Shown: positions 36,003 through 45,620, counted from the first letter of the stretch. The stretch is DNA of 64,000 nt from Ornithinibacillus bavariensis (GCF_050433565.1 NZ_JBNPWZ010000004.1:1-64000); one strand, 5' to 3'. Made by a program: numbers and translations. The notes: a model not told the origin generated them from the sequence alone.

Positions 36003-37006
36003 TTCATCCAACTATCATTAGAAAACAACGGATTATGATTGCGCTGCTTCTGCTTTCCATGATAGTCCTTGCTATCATAGCAATGGGGGTAGGTTATTCC
36101 TCTGTGTCCTTTGATAGAATTCTTCCAACTTTTTTTGGTCAAGGGACCTTTAAGGAGCATTTTGTACTGTTTGAGGTTCGATTACCTAGAATTTTAATTA
36201 CGATTCTAGCAGGGATGGGTCTAGCTATTTCAGGTGCAATTTTACAAGGGATCACAAGGAATGATTTAGCCGACCCAGGGATTATCGGTATTAATGCTGG
36301 GGCAGGACTAGCTGTTGCTGTTTGCTTTCTATTTTTACCGTTAGAACCAGGAAATTTCGTTTTTCTTATCCCTATTTTCGGTTTTCTTGGCGCATTTATA
36401 ACTTCGATTCTGATTTATGTTCTTTCATATAAAAAGGGTAGAGGATTTCAACCAATTCGATTAGTGCTAATTGGGATAGCCTTTTCCATGGCACTATCAG
36501 GTGCAATGATTATCATTATTTCTGGTGCCGAACATGCTAAGGTAGATTTTATTGCTCAATGGCTTGCAGGTAATATTTGGGGCACAGATTGGCCATTTAT
36601 CGTAGCTTTACTGCCATGGGTTATTATCTTGATACCATGGACATTTTTTAAAGCGAATCAGTTGAACTTGCTTTCCCTAAATGAGCCGGTTGCTACTGGA
36701 GTTGGAATCTCCATTGAAAAACAACGATTCATATTACTAATAATAGCCATAGCTTTAGCAGCGACAACGGTATCGGTAACAGGTGGAATTGCTTTTATTG
36801 GGCTACTGGCTCCTCATATTGCTAAAGCATTAGTTGGCCCACGTGCTCAACTTTATCTTCCTATTACTGCTCTTCTAGGTGGGGTATTACTCCTACTAGC
36901 TGACACCATTGGTAGAAATATAATGGATACAATGATTCCAGCAGGCATTATGACTGCGATAATTGGTGCTCCTTATTTTATCTATTTATTGATTAAGAGA
37001 GCATAG
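35999..37006 (+). CDS. Iron-siderophore ABC permease (FecCD family) 2
   Basis: A 335-residue FecCD permease, second half of the translocation channel: VRLPRILITILAGMGLAISGAILQG, NDLADPGIIGINAGAGLAVA and GGIAFIGLLAPHIAK are present. It starts with ATG overlapping the stop of the first permease. Last gene of the Fur-controlled operon. Confidence 0.94.
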   Translation: MIHPTIIRKQRIMIALLLLSMIVLAIIAMGVGYSSVSFDRILPTFFGQGTFKEHFVLFEVRLPRILITILAGMGLAISGAILQGITRNDLADPGIIGINAGAGLAVAVCFLFLPLEPGNFVFLIPIFGFLGAFITSILIYVLSYKKGRGFQPIRLVLIGIAFSMALSGAMIIIISGAEHAKVDFIAQWLAGNIWGTDWPFIVALLPWVIILIPWTFFKANQLNLLSLNEPVATGVGISIEKQRFILLIIAIALAATTVSVTGGIAFIGLLAPHIAKALVGPRAQLYLPITALLGGVLLLLADTIGRNIMDTMIPAGIMTAIIGAPYFIYLLIKRA

Positions 37007-37185
37007 CATAGATGGACATTGCTTGAAAATGCTATACGTTCATCTATTGTTAGGAAATGGTTCACATGATGTTGAAGCTTGGTGACTTGAAATTCAGGTA
37101 CATACATGGTGAGATCCATCAAAAAAAGTAAAATAATTGTTATAAGTTTGGAATTCTAGCTCAAAATTTATAACAAAAAATAGCA

Positions 37186-37216
37186 GATTGAGAAACTACT
37201 CCAATCTGCTATTTTA
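37186..37216. terminator. Terminator between iron importer and sstT
   Basis: Stem AAAAATAGCAGATTG / CAATCTGCTATTTT with an A-rich left and T-rich right flank; serves both converging units. Confidence 0.8.
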
Positions 37217-37242
37217 CATATACATTACGCTACATTATGAAT

Positions 37243-38481
37243 TTAAATTGCTTCAGTTTGATGTGAATTTAACTCTTCTTTTCGTTTTTTAGCATACTCA
37301 GCAGTCGCTGTAAATAAGACATCTGTAGAGGAGTTAAGTGCAGTCTCACAGGAGTCCTGCAATACGCCAATAATGAAGCCTACTGCAACCACTTGCATTG
37401 CTACATCATTAGATATACCAAATAAACTACAAGCTAGTGGAATAAGTAATAGCGATCCACCAGCAACCCCAGATGCACCTGCAGCAGATATGGCAGAAAG
37501 GACGATAAGAATAACTGCCGTAAATAAGTCTATTTCAATATTAAGTGTGTGTGCAGCGGCTAAAGTAAGAACAGAAATCGTAATCGCTGCACCAGCCATA
37601 TTAATGGTGCCTCCTAAAGGAATAGAGATAGAGTAAGTGTTTTTATCTAAATTTAATTTTTCACATAATCTCATATTTACGGGAATATTTGCAGCAGAAC
37701 TACGGGTAAAGAATGCAGTAATACCACTTTCTCTTAAACAAGTAAATACTAGTGGATAAGGATTTCTACGAATATTTGCGTAAACAATTAATGGATTTAC
37801 AACTAAGGCTACAAAAAGCATACATCCAAGGAGAACTAAAAGTAGCCTTCCATAGTATACTAGAGTTGAAAGTCCACTCGTTACAATAGCATCAAAGACA
37901 AGACCCATAATTCCGATTGGTGCTAAATTGATGACCCACTTTACTAATAACGATATCGCATTAGAGAAATTTTCCAACACATTTTTTGTCGTTTCCTTTG
38001 CACTCCTTAATGCAATTCCAAGTAAAATTGCCCATGTTAAGATACCGATATAATTTGCGTTCATTAGGGCATTTACTGGATTGTCGACAATATTATAAAG
38101 TAGTTTTTCTAAAACCTCTACAATACCACTTGGTGGCGTTAGATCTTCTGCTCCTGTGGTAAGAGATAATGAAACTGGGAAAACAAAGCTTGCAACAACT
38201 CCTACAAGACCAGCTAGAAAAGTCCCAATTGCATATAAGAAAATAATGGACTTCATGTTTGTTTTATTTCCCTTTTTATGATTAGAGATGGCATGGATGA
38301 CTAGGAAAAATACTAAAATTGGTGCAATTGCCTTTAATGCACCTACGAATAAATCACCAAAAATAGAAATCCATTTTGCACCATTAGGTAGTGTTAGAGC
38401 TAAAATAATTCCAATTGCTAAACCTAAAAGAATTCGCTTTACAATGCTTATTTGATTCCATTTTCGTAATCCATTTTTCAT
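37243..38481 (-). CDS. sstT: Serine/threonine:Na+ symporter SstT
   Basis: A 412-residue transporter of the dicarboxylate/amino acid:cation symporter family. The SstT-type core is seen in TRSSAANIPVNMRLCEKLNLD, SIPLGGTINMAGAAITI and the late GAS/GVAGGSLLLIPLACSLFGI. It imports serine and threonine with Na+. Start at 38481 behind GGAGGGG. Its mRNA leader holds two consecutive T-box riboswitches with apparent threonine specifiers, which agrees with the substrate. Confidence 0.95.
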   Translation of the reverse strand: MKNGLRKWNQISIVKRILLGLAIGIILALTLPNGAKWISIFGDLFVGALKAIAPILVFFLVIHAISNHKKGNKTNMKSIIFLYAIGTFLAGLVGVVASFVFPVSLSLTTGAEDLTPPSGIVEVLEKLLYNIVDNPVNALMNANYIGILTWAILLGIALRSAKETTKNVLENFSNAISLLVKWVINLAPIGIMGLVFDAIVTSGLSTLVYYGRLLLVLLGCMLFVALVVNPLIVYANIRRNPYPLVFTCLRESGITAFFTRSSAANIPVNMRLCEKLNLDKNTYSISIPLGGTINMAGAAITISVLTLAAAHTLNIEIDLFTAVILIVLSAISAAGASGVAGGSLLLIPLACSLFGISNDVAMQVVAVGFIIGVLQDSCETALNSSTDVLFTATAEYAKKRKEELNSHQTEAI

Positions 38482-38586
38482 GTTAATCCCCTCCGTCGAT
38501 CATATTATTTAAAAACCAAACTACTTAGAAATTATAGTGTGTTAGTTAATCACATCCCTCACTTTCTAATACTATATTTATATAAA

Positions 38587-38820
38587 TAAAAAAACATACT
38601 AATCCCTATAAAAGGGACGAGTATGTTTAACCCGTGGTTCCACCCAACTTCCCATACGTAACGACATATGGCTTCAATGCATTAACGTAGCATAACGGTA
38701 TTAGATACTATATTCCCTAATACAGCTCCAAGGTGGTAAATTATTTTCCTTTGTTTAGGAAGTTCTCAGCTAATCTTCCCTCTCTGTGAAATAAGAAAAA
38801 TAATTCATGTCCTTTTCATC
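38587..38820 (-). promoter_or_regulatory. T-box riboswitch, gene-proximal copy (Thr specifier)
   Basis: The minus-strand leader contains the T-box TGGGTGGAACCACGG (38646-38632), the AG-rich element AGAGAGGGAAG, a GCTGAG apical loop of stem I, and a terminator with stem AACATACT / AGTATGTT and seven T (near 38590-38627). The specifier position just upstream of ACCTTGGAGC reads ACC (38737-38735), a threonine codon. Uncharged tRNA-Thr should stabilise the antiterminator and allow sstT transcription. Confidence 0.88.
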
Positions 38821-38829
38821 GCTTTTAAC

Positions 38830-39075
38830 ATATAAAAAAACACACTAATCCCTATAAAAGGGACGAGTGTGTTAACCCGTGGTTCCACCCAACTTCCCAT
38901 ATGTAATGACATATGGCTCCAATGCATTAACGCAGCATCACGGTATTAGATACTATATTCCCTAATACAGCTCCAAGGCGGTAAGCTACTTCTTATGTTT
39001 AGGAAGATTCCAGCAAATTCTTCCCTCTCTGTAAACTGAAAAAGTAACCCATGTCCTCTTCATTGCCTTTTAAAA
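38830..39075 (-). promoter_or_regulatory. T-box riboswitch, distal copy (Thr specifier)
   Basis: A second complete T-box leader directly upstream of the first: T-box TGGGTGGAACCACGG (38891-38877), AGAGAGGGAAG, GCTGG loop, specifier ACC (38982-38980) before GCCTTGGAGC, and its own terminator AACACACT / AGTGTGTT plus T-run. The two copies are clearly similar from end to end but differ at many bases, so the duplication is not recent. Confidence 0.88.
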
Positions 39076-39103
39076 AGTTAAATGATTAAGTAAATTATTA
39101 TTT

Positions 39104-39132
39104 ATGATATATCATCTGGTTCGATATTTCAA
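39104..39132 (-). promoter_or_regulatory. Promoter of the T-box/sstT unit
   Basis: On the minus strand TTGAAA (39132-39127), 17-base spacer, TATCAT (39109-39104), about 30 bases ahead of the first T-box structure. Confidence 0.6.
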
Positions 39133-39164
39133 TAGTATTTCTTGTTATTTTAAAAGATAAAGAG

Positions 39165-39210
39165 AATGGGGCTACCAACAATGTTATAAACTATTGTTGG
39201 TAGCCCCATT
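39165..39210. terminator. Bidirectional terminator
   Basis: Perfect 18-base stem AATGGGGCTACCAACAAT / ATTGTTGGTAGCCCCATT with a ten-base loop, beyond the stop of the exporter gene. Confidence 0.85.
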
Positions 39211-39244
39211 ATTAGTTATGAAGTAAGAAGCTTATGCCTGGATA

Positions 39245-40750
39245 TTATTCCCTTGCTAGACTTCCTTCATTTCCACCGTCCAACTTTTCAGCAGCTTCAC
39301 CGCTAACATCAACACGCTTAATGAAGAATACTAAAATCAAAGCAACAATATTCACGATAACCGCAATAAAGAAGGAATACTGGATTCCTGCTAATAATGC
39401 TTTATGACCCATTACAGCAACTGACTCTTCGGTTAACGTAGTAGGATCCACCTTAGCCATTAAGCTTTCACCTTTTGAGGTAGCAACATTACTCATGATG
39501 GTAACGAAAATGGCTGTACCGATTGAACCAGAAACCTGTTGGGCAGTGTTGTTAACTGCAGTTCCATGCGGGTTTAATCGTGTTGGTAACTGATTTAATC
39601 CATTTGTCATAATAGGCATCATTACCATGGACATACCAAACATCCGAAGCGTATATACCGAAATGATATAGGTATAGCTAGAATCAATTTGTAGTTCGGA
39701 TAGCATATATGTGGAAATAGCTGTAATGGTAAGTCCAATGATACCTAACATCTTTGGTCCAAATTTATCAAATAATTTACCAGTAATCGGTGACATGATA
39801 CCCATCACAACTGCACCTGGTAACATCATTAATCCAGAATCAAGTGGTGAAATTCCACGTACATCCTGTACATATGCAGGTGTTAAAATCATTCCAGAAA
39901 ACATTGCCATTGCATTAACAACGGAAATGATAGAAGCTAATGCAAACATAGGATATTTATAAACACGTAAATCTAATAGTGGCTTTTCAATTACTAATTG
40001 ACGAACAATGAATAAAGCTAGTGCAATTGCACCAACAATTAATGTTGTTAAAACGATAGGATCAGTCCAGCCATCTGAGCTTACAGAACTTACACCGTAT
40101 AATAAGCCACCGAATCCGATGGTAGATAGAATTACAGATAAATAATCAATGGTTGCATTTTTGAATCTATCCATGACATTTTCAGCTTTCCAAATAGCCA
40201 AAATAAGCGAAATAACCGCAAGCGGTAAGATCATTTCGAAAAGAAAACGCCAATCATAATATTGTACAATATAACCAGATAAGGTTGGTCCAATGGCAGG
40301 TGCTGTAATCATAACTAATCCAAACACACCCATTGCAGCACCACGTTTTTCACGTGGGAAGCTAACTAGCATAATGTTCATTAATAATGGTCCCATGACA
40401 GAAGAACCTGCTGCCTGGATCATACGTCCAATTAATAAGATGGCAAAGTTTGGGGCGATTGCAGACATGGCTGTCCCAATTGTAAAAATCGCCATTGACG
40501 TAATAAACAATTGCCTGTTTGTAAAGCGTACAATTAAAAATGCGGATGCCGGAACTAGCACTCCGCTTACCAACATATAACCAGTCGCAAGCCACTGAAC
40601 GGTTGTATATTCTACCTTTAAGTCAGTCATGATTGTCGGTAGCGCGACGTTTAGTAATGAGTTATTTAAAAAAGATACAAATGCTCCTACAAATAAAACA
40701 ACTAACATAATATATGGAGGTTTTTTTTGTTCATTTAAAGTTGCATTCAT
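39245..40750 (-). CDS. EmrB/QacA-type MFS drug exporter (DHA2 family)
   Basis: A 501-residue proton-driven multidrug exporter with 14 predicted helices. NNSLLNVALPTIMTDL, the ATGYMLVSGVLVPASAFL region, motif A-like GRMIQAAGSSVMGPLL and motif C-like GLVMITAPAIGPTLSGYI are present. The start at 40750 (MNATLNEQ) is behind AGAGGGGG; ten more codons are open upstream but would overlap the ribosome binding site. Divergent from a TetR regulator with a palindromic operator between, so it is probably induced by its substrates. Confidence 0.92.
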   Translation of the reverse strand: MNATLNEQKKPPYIMLVVLFVGAFVSFLNNSLLNVALPTIMTDLKVEYTTVQWLATGYMLVSGVLVPASAFLIVRFTNRQLFITSMAIFTIGTAMSAIAPNFAILLIGRMIQAAGSSVMGPLLMNIMLVSFPREKRGAAMGVFGLVMITAPAIGPTLSGYIVQYYDWRFLFEMILPLAVISLILAIWKAENVMDRFKNATIDYLSVILSTIGFGGLLYGVSSVSSDGWTDPIVLTTLIVGAIALALFIVRQLVIEKPLLDLRVYKYPMFALASIISVVNAMAMFSGMILTPAYVQDVRGISPLDSGLMMLPGAVVMGIMSPITGKLFDKFGPKMLGIIGLTITAISTYMLSELQIDSSYTYIISVYTLRMFGMSMVMMPIMTNGLNQLPTRLNPHGTAVNNTAQQVSGSIGTAIFVTIMSNVATSKGESLMAKVDPTTLTEESVAVMGHKALLAGIQYSFFIAVIVNIVALILVFFIKRVDVSGEAAEKLDGGNEGSLARE

Positions 40751-40820
40751 TCCATATCCCCCTCTATAATTTAATATCACCTAAAAGATTTTAAACTATG
40801 TGTCTAATAAAATCAATAAT

Positions 40821-40839
40821 TTTATACTTGAAGTATAAA
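40821..40839. promoter_or_regulatory. TetR-type operator
   Basis: A perfect 19-base palindrome, TTTATACTTGAAGTATAAA, in the divergent spacer between the exporter and tetR genes. A half-site-like TTTTATACTTTT occurs again at about 40863. It is the natural binding site for the dimeric regulator encoded next to it. Confidence 0.7.
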
Positions 40840-40903
40840 CGATTGCTATTTTAGAGGAACAATTTTATACTTTTCCAAAAGGGGTAGTGTATTAGGAGGA
40901 CTT

Positions 40904-41776
40904 ATGAATAAGCGGAAAAGACATGTAGCTGATGTTGCATTTAAATTATTTGTCGATAAGGGTATTCAACAAACTTCTATTCAGGATATCATTGATCATG
41001 CGAAAATATCAAAGGGAACTTTTTATAATTATTTTGCAACGAAGAACGATTGTATTGTAGAAATCCTAGAAGATGTACGTTACGATATGAGCCAATTACG
41101 AAAAGAATTAGAGCTCGGGAAAGACAAAGAAGATCGTAAAGTTTTAATTGAACAAATTTCCATTGTTAATCGTTTGAATGAAGAGAGAAATATTAATGAG
41201 CTATTTGAGAAAATTTTAAGTTCAAACGATCCTGAATTAAAAAAGTACGTCTTTCAGCATCGAATATATGAAGCAGAATGGATTTCGGAACGAATTGTTG
41301 AAGTATACGGTGAACAGATTAGGCCTTTTGCCTTTGAAGCCGCTATTCTGTTCCTTGGAATGCTTTATACCATTCTTCTAGTTATGAGAATTTCTAATTC
41401 TACTCGTTCATTGGATGAGGTTGTTAGTGTATTATTTTCCTATATTGAAAAAATTATTCCGCAAATGATGGAAAAGAAATCACAGCTATTAAATTATTCT
41501 GCGCTTGATTTTCTACGCTCCAAGATTGAGGATAAAGTAGTTACATTAGAAGAAATCTTGGCGTTGGCAGATGATATTGGAAAACAGGAAGAGTTTACAA
41601 TCGAACAAAAGGATTTTTTTGATACAATATTAACAGAGCTACAAAGAGATAGAATTCGTAAAAGTGTTGTTCAAGCACTATTGAATCCGTTAAAGGAATC
41701 CTTCGAGCAGTCACCCATGAAAACACAAATAGACGCTTTAACCTATATGGTTTGGTATTATATAAAATTGATATAA
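40904..41776 (+). CDS. TetR-family transcriptional regulator
   Basis: A 290-residue regulator, long for the family. Residues about 5-50 form the TetR helix-turn-helix (VADVAFKLFVDKGIQQTSIQDIIDHAKISKGTFYNYFATKND, given here as its two halves: the recognition helix is KGTFYNYF). The large helical C-terminal part is the ligand-binding and dimerisation domain. It starts at ATG 40904 behind TTAGGAGG, divergent from the DHA2 exporter that it presumably represses together with itself. Confidence 0.9.
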   Translation: MNKRKRHVADVAFKLFVDKGIQQTSIQDIIDHAKISKGTFYNYFATKNDCIVEILEDVRYDMSQLRKELELGKDKEDRKVLIEQISIVNRLNEERNINELFEKILSSNDPELKKYVFQHRIYEAEWISERIVEVYGEQIRPFAFEAAILFLGMLYTILLVMRISNSTRSLDEVVSVLFSYIEKIIPQMMEKKSQLLNYSALDFLRSKIEDKVVTLEEILALADDIGKQEEFTIEQKDFFDTILTELQRDRIRKSVVQALLNPLKESFEQSPMKTQIDALTYMVWYYIKLI

Positions 41777-41777
41777 A

Positions 41778-41822
41778 AGAAGCTTCCCAGTCTGATAATA
41801 GTAGTGATTGGGAAGCTTTTTC
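41778..41822 (+). terminator. Terminator after tetR
   Basis: Stem AGCTTCCCA / TGGGAAGCT (extended by AAGA/TTTT pairs) followed by five T. Confidence 0.8.
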
Positions 41823-41949
41823 TAATATTATGGAATACTTTTGCTTTAACACTAAAACAGATGAATGCCATGTAACCTATTTGTTCTGCTAATTACCTTT
41901 TTAATATATAAATAAACAAAACACTAGTATATTAATAGCAATCACCCTT

Positions 41950-41976
41950 TGAAACCTTTTACCAAAGCATTGCGTA
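41950..41976 (+). promoter_or_regulatory. SigW-type promoter of the pspA-ydjGHI operon
   Basis: TGAAAC (41950-41955), 17-base spacer, CGTA (41973-41976) is a full match to the extracytoplasmic-function SigW consensus. The B. subtilis pspA (ydjF)-ydjGHI operon is in the SigW regulon, so the control is conserved. Confidence 0.85.
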
Positions 41977-42013
41977 TATATAGTATGATTTAATTTCGTT
42001 AGGTGGTGGAGAA

Positions 42014-42619
42014 ATGGGTATTTTGAAGCGAGTTCGGACCATTTTGGCTAGTAATATTCATGCAAGAATAAGTGAGGCAGAGGATCCGGAACTAATAGTT
42101 AATCAATCATTAAGGGAAATAGAGCGAGATTTAAGAGAAGCGAAGGCGGAATATGGCGCCATTGAAGCAAATTGCAAACGGGTTAAAAGAGAATTAGATC
42201 AATGTATTTCTGAGATGGAAAAGATGGAACGCTATGCGGTTAAAGCATTAGAATCCGGTGACGAGGGAAAAGCAAGGCATTTTTTAGAAGAGAAATTAAA
42301 TTTTAAGTCGCGGTCACAGGAACTAAAAGCACAATATGAGGTAGCGACAGTTCATGTAGAACAAATGAAGCTAGTACAAGAAAAGCTCCGACAGGATTTT
42401 AATGGGCTTTCTGAACGTCGGGACATTCTAGTTGGTCGTCTGACAGAAGCTAAGAGCAAGCAGCGGATGAATGAGCTCGGACCATCTCAATCAAACGTTC
42501 GTTTAACAGCCTTTGATCAATTAGAGGAAAAGGCAGAACGGGCGCTAGCAGAGGCGGAAGCAATTGAACAACTAAAAAGAGGATTAGATGATGATATAGA
42601 AAGAATTTCATCAAAATAA
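42014..42619 (+). CDS. PspA/IM30-family envelope stress protein (YdjF-like)
   Basis: A 201-residue, almost entirely coiled-coil protein of the PspA/IM30/Vipp1 family, which forms membrane-bound scaffolds and repairs or stabilises damaged membranes. Starts MGILKRVRTILASNIHARI..., has the AEDPELIVNQSLREIERDLREAK segment, and ends in a conserved helix. First gene of a SigW-type unit with ydjG, ydjH and ydjI homologues, exactly as in B. subtilis. Confidence 0.92.
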   Translation: MGILKRVRTILASNIHARISEAEDPELIVNQSLREIERDLREAKAEYGAIEANCKRVKRELDQCISEMEKMERYAVKALESGDEGKARHFLEEKLNFKSRSQELKAQYEVATVHVEQMKLVQEKLRQDFNGLSERRDILVGRLTEAKSKQRMNELGPSQSNVRLTAFDQLEEKAERALAEAEAIEQLKRGLDDDIERISSK

Positions 42620-42703
42620 GATAACAGTGTTCATATAAATAAGGAAATAGATGATATGAAAAGGATAAAAAAATAAAATATTGTAAGCAGAAGGAGTGAA
42701 ATT

Positions 42704-43732
42704 ATGCTCATTCATTATAAATGCCCAAACTGTGGCGATGACATGGCATTTGATAGTGCTTCAGGTAAATTAACGTGTCAGAGTTGTGGAAGAAATGATT
42801 CCGTAGAGGACTTTTCTGAAGAATTTATTTCAACCAGATTTTCAGATGATGAAGCAAAAGAATATGTATGTAATAATTGTGGGGCTGCTGTTATAACGGA
42901 TGCAGATACTTCTGCTACTTCCTGCAGCTTTTGTGGAGCTGCAGTAGTCCTGGCTGACCGCGTATCTGGTAATCTTGCGCCTGATAAAGTGATTCCATTT
43001 AAAATTAGCAAGGAGGAAGCCATTCAAGCATTTAAGAAATGGTGTAAAAATGGTAGGCTAACACCAAAAGGCTTTATGTCAGCAGATCGAATAAAAGGAA
43101 TTACAGGCATATATGTCCCATTCTGGCTTTATGATTTGCATAGTGTCGCTGATGTGACTGCGAAGGCAACGAAGGTTAGCTCCTATACACAAGGAGACTA
43201 TATCTATACGGAAACAAAATATTATGATGTCCGTCGAAAAATTGATTTAACCTTCAATAAAGTTCCGGTGGATGCTTCCGAGAAAATGAATGATGATTTA
43301 ATGGATAAATTAGAGCCATATGATTATAGTAGTTTAAAAGACTTTAAAACACCTTATTTAGCGGGATATTTAGCAGAAAAGTATAACTACAATAATAAGG
43401 ACTTATTCCCACGTGTAAAATCAAAGGTTAGCAGCTACATCGATAAATATATTCACTCTACTATTGGTGGATATTCGTCCGTACAATACATAGAAAAAAA
43501 TGTAGACACGAATGAGACTAAAGCCCATTATGTTCTTCTGCCTGTATGGATGGTTTATTATGATTATGACAAGCAGGAACACACCTTTGCTATGAATGGG
43601 GTTAATGGCAAAGTAGTTGGAAGGCCACCACTAAGCTTTGCGAAAGTATCAGCTTGGTTTGGCGGTATTGCAGCTGTTACCTTTGTTGCAGCAAAATTAA
43701 TTACCGTTATGGTTGGGGGGGATATCTGGTGA
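42704..43732 (+). CDS. ydjG: YdjG-like zinc-ribbon membrane protein
   Basis: A 342-residue protein with two zinc ribbons at the N-terminus (CPNCGDD...CQSCGR and CNNCGAA...CSFCGAA), a soluble middle part with WLYDLHSVADVTAKATKV, and a hydrophobic C-terminal helix (about 318-336). In B. subtilis YdjG and YdjH form a membrane complex that recruits PspA; that role is assumed here. Its stop codon overlaps the ydjH start by four bases. Confidence 0.85.
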   Translation: MLIHYKCPNCGDDMAFDSASGKLTCQSCGRNDSVEDFSEEFISTRFSDDEAKEYVCNNCGAAVITDADTSATSCSFCGAAVVLADRVSGNLAPDKVIPFKISKEEAIQAFKKWCKNGRLTPKGFMSADRIKGITGIYVPFWLYDLHSVADVTAKATKVSSYTQGDYIYTETKYYDVRRKIDLTFNKVPVDASEKMNDDLMDKLEPYDYSSLKDFKTPYLAGYLAEKYNYNNKDLFPRVKSKVSSYIDKYIHSTIGGYSSVQYIEKNVDTNETKAHYVLLPVWMVYYDYDKQEHTFAMNGVNGKVVGRPPLSFAKVSAWFGGIAAVTFVAAKLITVMVGGDIW

Positions 43733-44499
43733 AAAAACGGGTATTATTTTTAACTAGTATTCTTTCTCTTGTATTTATATTTGGATTCCTTACCTCAGCC
43801 TTTGCAGAAGAAAATAAACAACGAGTATATGATTATGCTAATCTATTATCAGAGGATGAAATAGCAGAATTAGAGGACCTAGCGCTCAAGCATGGGAAAG
43901 AGCATGAAATGGATTTTATCATTGTGACTACACCAGATGCCGATGGGCGAGATATTCAACCATATATAGAGGATTTTTATGATGACATGGCATTCGGCTT
44001 TGATAAGCCTCATGGAAATACTGCCATCGTAGCTTTAAATATGGCAAAAAGAGATGTTATGATATTCGGTTTTTATAAAGGTGAAAAATATATCAATGAT
44101 AAGCGTGCAGATTTAATTAGACAAAAGATTACCCCCTACTTATCAGGTGGAAATTACTATGAGGCGTTTTCCTTGTTCATTGAAACAGGATCTGAATATA
44201 TGGGTTACATGCCTTTTGTTAACCCAGAAAGTTTTCTATTAAAAACGTGGTTTCATATTTTACTAGCGATAGGGGTAGCTGGGGTAGTAGTCGGTTCTAT
44301 GGCATATAACTCTGGTGGGAAAGTAACAGTTAATGAAAGAACCTATACAGGTGATTTTAAAGTATTAGAGCGTAAGGATGTTTATTTAACGAAAAGTGTT
44401 ACAAAACGTAGAAAGCCTCAAAATAATAATCGAAGCGGTGGAGGAGGAGGAATTACCAGTGGGGGACACTCCTACAGCGGGAGTCGAGGAAAATTTTAA
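43729..44499 (+). CDS. ydjH: YdjH-like TPM-domain membrane protein
   Basis: A 256-residue exported membrane protein: signal/anchor helix at the N-terminus (FLTSILSLVFIFGFLTSAFA), a TPM domain (about 30-150, QRVYDYANLLSEDEIAELE...DFIIVTTPDADGRD), a transmembrane helix near 182-200 and a Gly/Ser-rich tail (SGGGGGITSGGHSYSGSRG). It starts with GTG at 43729 behind GGGGGG. Partner of YdjG in anchoring the PspA/SPFH system. Confidence 0.85.
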   Translation: MKKRVLFLTSILSLVFIFGFLTSAFAEENKQRVYDYANLLSEDEIAELEDLALKHGKEHEMDFIIVTTPDADGRDIQPYIEDFYDDMAFGFDKPHGNTAIVALNMAKRDVMIFGFYKGEKYINDKRADLIRQKITPYLSGGNYYEAFSLFIETGSEYMGYMPFVNPESFLLKTWFHILLAIGVAGVVVGSMAYNSGGKVTVNERTYTGDFKVLERKDVYLTKSVTKRRKPQNNNRSGGGGGITSGGHSYSGSRGKF

Positions 44500-44538
44500 T
44501 AGGTTACACCGAAATGATAGAATGAAAGGAAGTTGCAC

Positions 44539-45537
44539 ATGGCTTTTTTCAAAAATCAATTTGCAGATGTTATCGAATGGGATGAGTTTCGTGATGATAT
44601 GATTTTCTGGAAATGGAGAAATAGTGAAATAAAAAAGGGAAGTCGTTTAATCATTCGCCCTGGTCAGGATGCTATTTTTCTTTACAATGGAAAGATTGAA
44701 GGAATCTTCAAGGATGAAGGTGATTACAATATTGAATCCGAAATTATTCCATTTCTATCCACTTTAAAAGGATTTAAGTTTGGATTTAATAGTGGTCTTC
44801 GTGTTGAGGTTCTATTCGTTAATACAAAAATCTTTAACGTGAAGTGGGGGACAAAAAATGCGATTAATATCCCTGCTCCACAGTTAAATCTACCTGGAGG
44901 GCTACCAATTCGAGCAAATGGAACCTTCGAATTTAAGGTTAATGATTATATTGGGCTAATCGATAATATTGCAGGGATTAAGGATCGCTATTTAGTTGAT
45001 GATGTGAAGATTCGTATTACCTCTATCCTGGATCAATTACTAATGAAGTGGATAACGAAAGAGGGTAAGGATCTTTTTAATCTACAGGTAAATGCTTTAG
45101 AAATATCTAATGGAATTCGTGAAGATTTAGATATGCAAATTCTTGAGATGGGAATGACCATGACGGGATTCAATGTATCAAGCTTTAACTATCCTCAGGA
45201 AATCCAGGATATGGTTAAAAAGGCAGCTTCACAAGGAATGATTGGTGATCTATCACGCTACCAGCAGGTTTCCATTACAGATGCGATGGCTTCAGGTAAA
45301 TTACAGGGTTCTGGTACAGCAACAGATATGGCTGGAATGATGATGGGGATGACGATGGCCGGTGAAGTGATGAAGAATATGAATCAGAGCCTAAATCAAA
45401 ATAATTCACAAAATCAAAGTCAGCCGATACCATCACAAGGAAATTCAACAAATAACATCCCAAATTTCTGTCCAAATTGTGGTCAGAAGACGCAAGGAGC
45501 TAACTTTTGCTCTAATTGTGGTCAGAAGTTGATTTAA
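44539..45537 (+). CDS. ydjI: YdjI-like SPFH-domain protein with zinc ribbons
   Basis: A 332-residue protein with an SPFH/virion-core-like domain (about 25-250, SRLIIRPGQDAIFLYNGKIEG...), a Gln/Asn-rich linker and a C-terminal double zinc-ribbon (CPNCGQKTQGANFCSNCGQ). In B. subtilis YdjI is the adaptor that binds PspA to the YdjGH membrane complex. Start at 44539 is chosen for its AAAGGA site; the frame is open for two codons more. Followed by a terminator. Confidence 0.88.
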   Translation: MAFFKNQFADVIEWDEFRDDMIFWKWRNSEIKKGSRLIIRPGQDAIFLYNGKIEGIFKDEGDYNIESEIIPFLSTLKGFKFGFNSGLRVEVLFVNTKIFNVKWGTKNAINIPAPQLNLPGGLPIRANGTFEFKVNDYIGLIDNIAGIKDRYLVDDVKIRITSILDQLLMKWITKEGKDLFNLQVNALEISNGIREDLDMQILEMGMTMTGFNVSSFNYPQEIQDMVKKAASQGMIGDLSRYQQVSITDAMASGKLQGSGTATDMAGMMMGMTMAGEVMKNMNQSLNQNNSQNQSQPIPSQGNSTNNIPNFCPNCGQKTQGANFCSNCGQKLI

Positions 45538-45587
45538 CATAGTCTTAATCTAATTAAGATATTAAAGGAAAAGTAAATATTAAATTT

Positions 45588-45620
45588 GACTGGAGTGATT
45601 TTATTTGCTCCAGTCTTTTT
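45588..45620 (+). terminator. Terminator of the pspA operon
   Basis: Stem GACTGGAG / CTCCAGTC with a T-rich loop and five T behind it. Confidence 0.8.
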
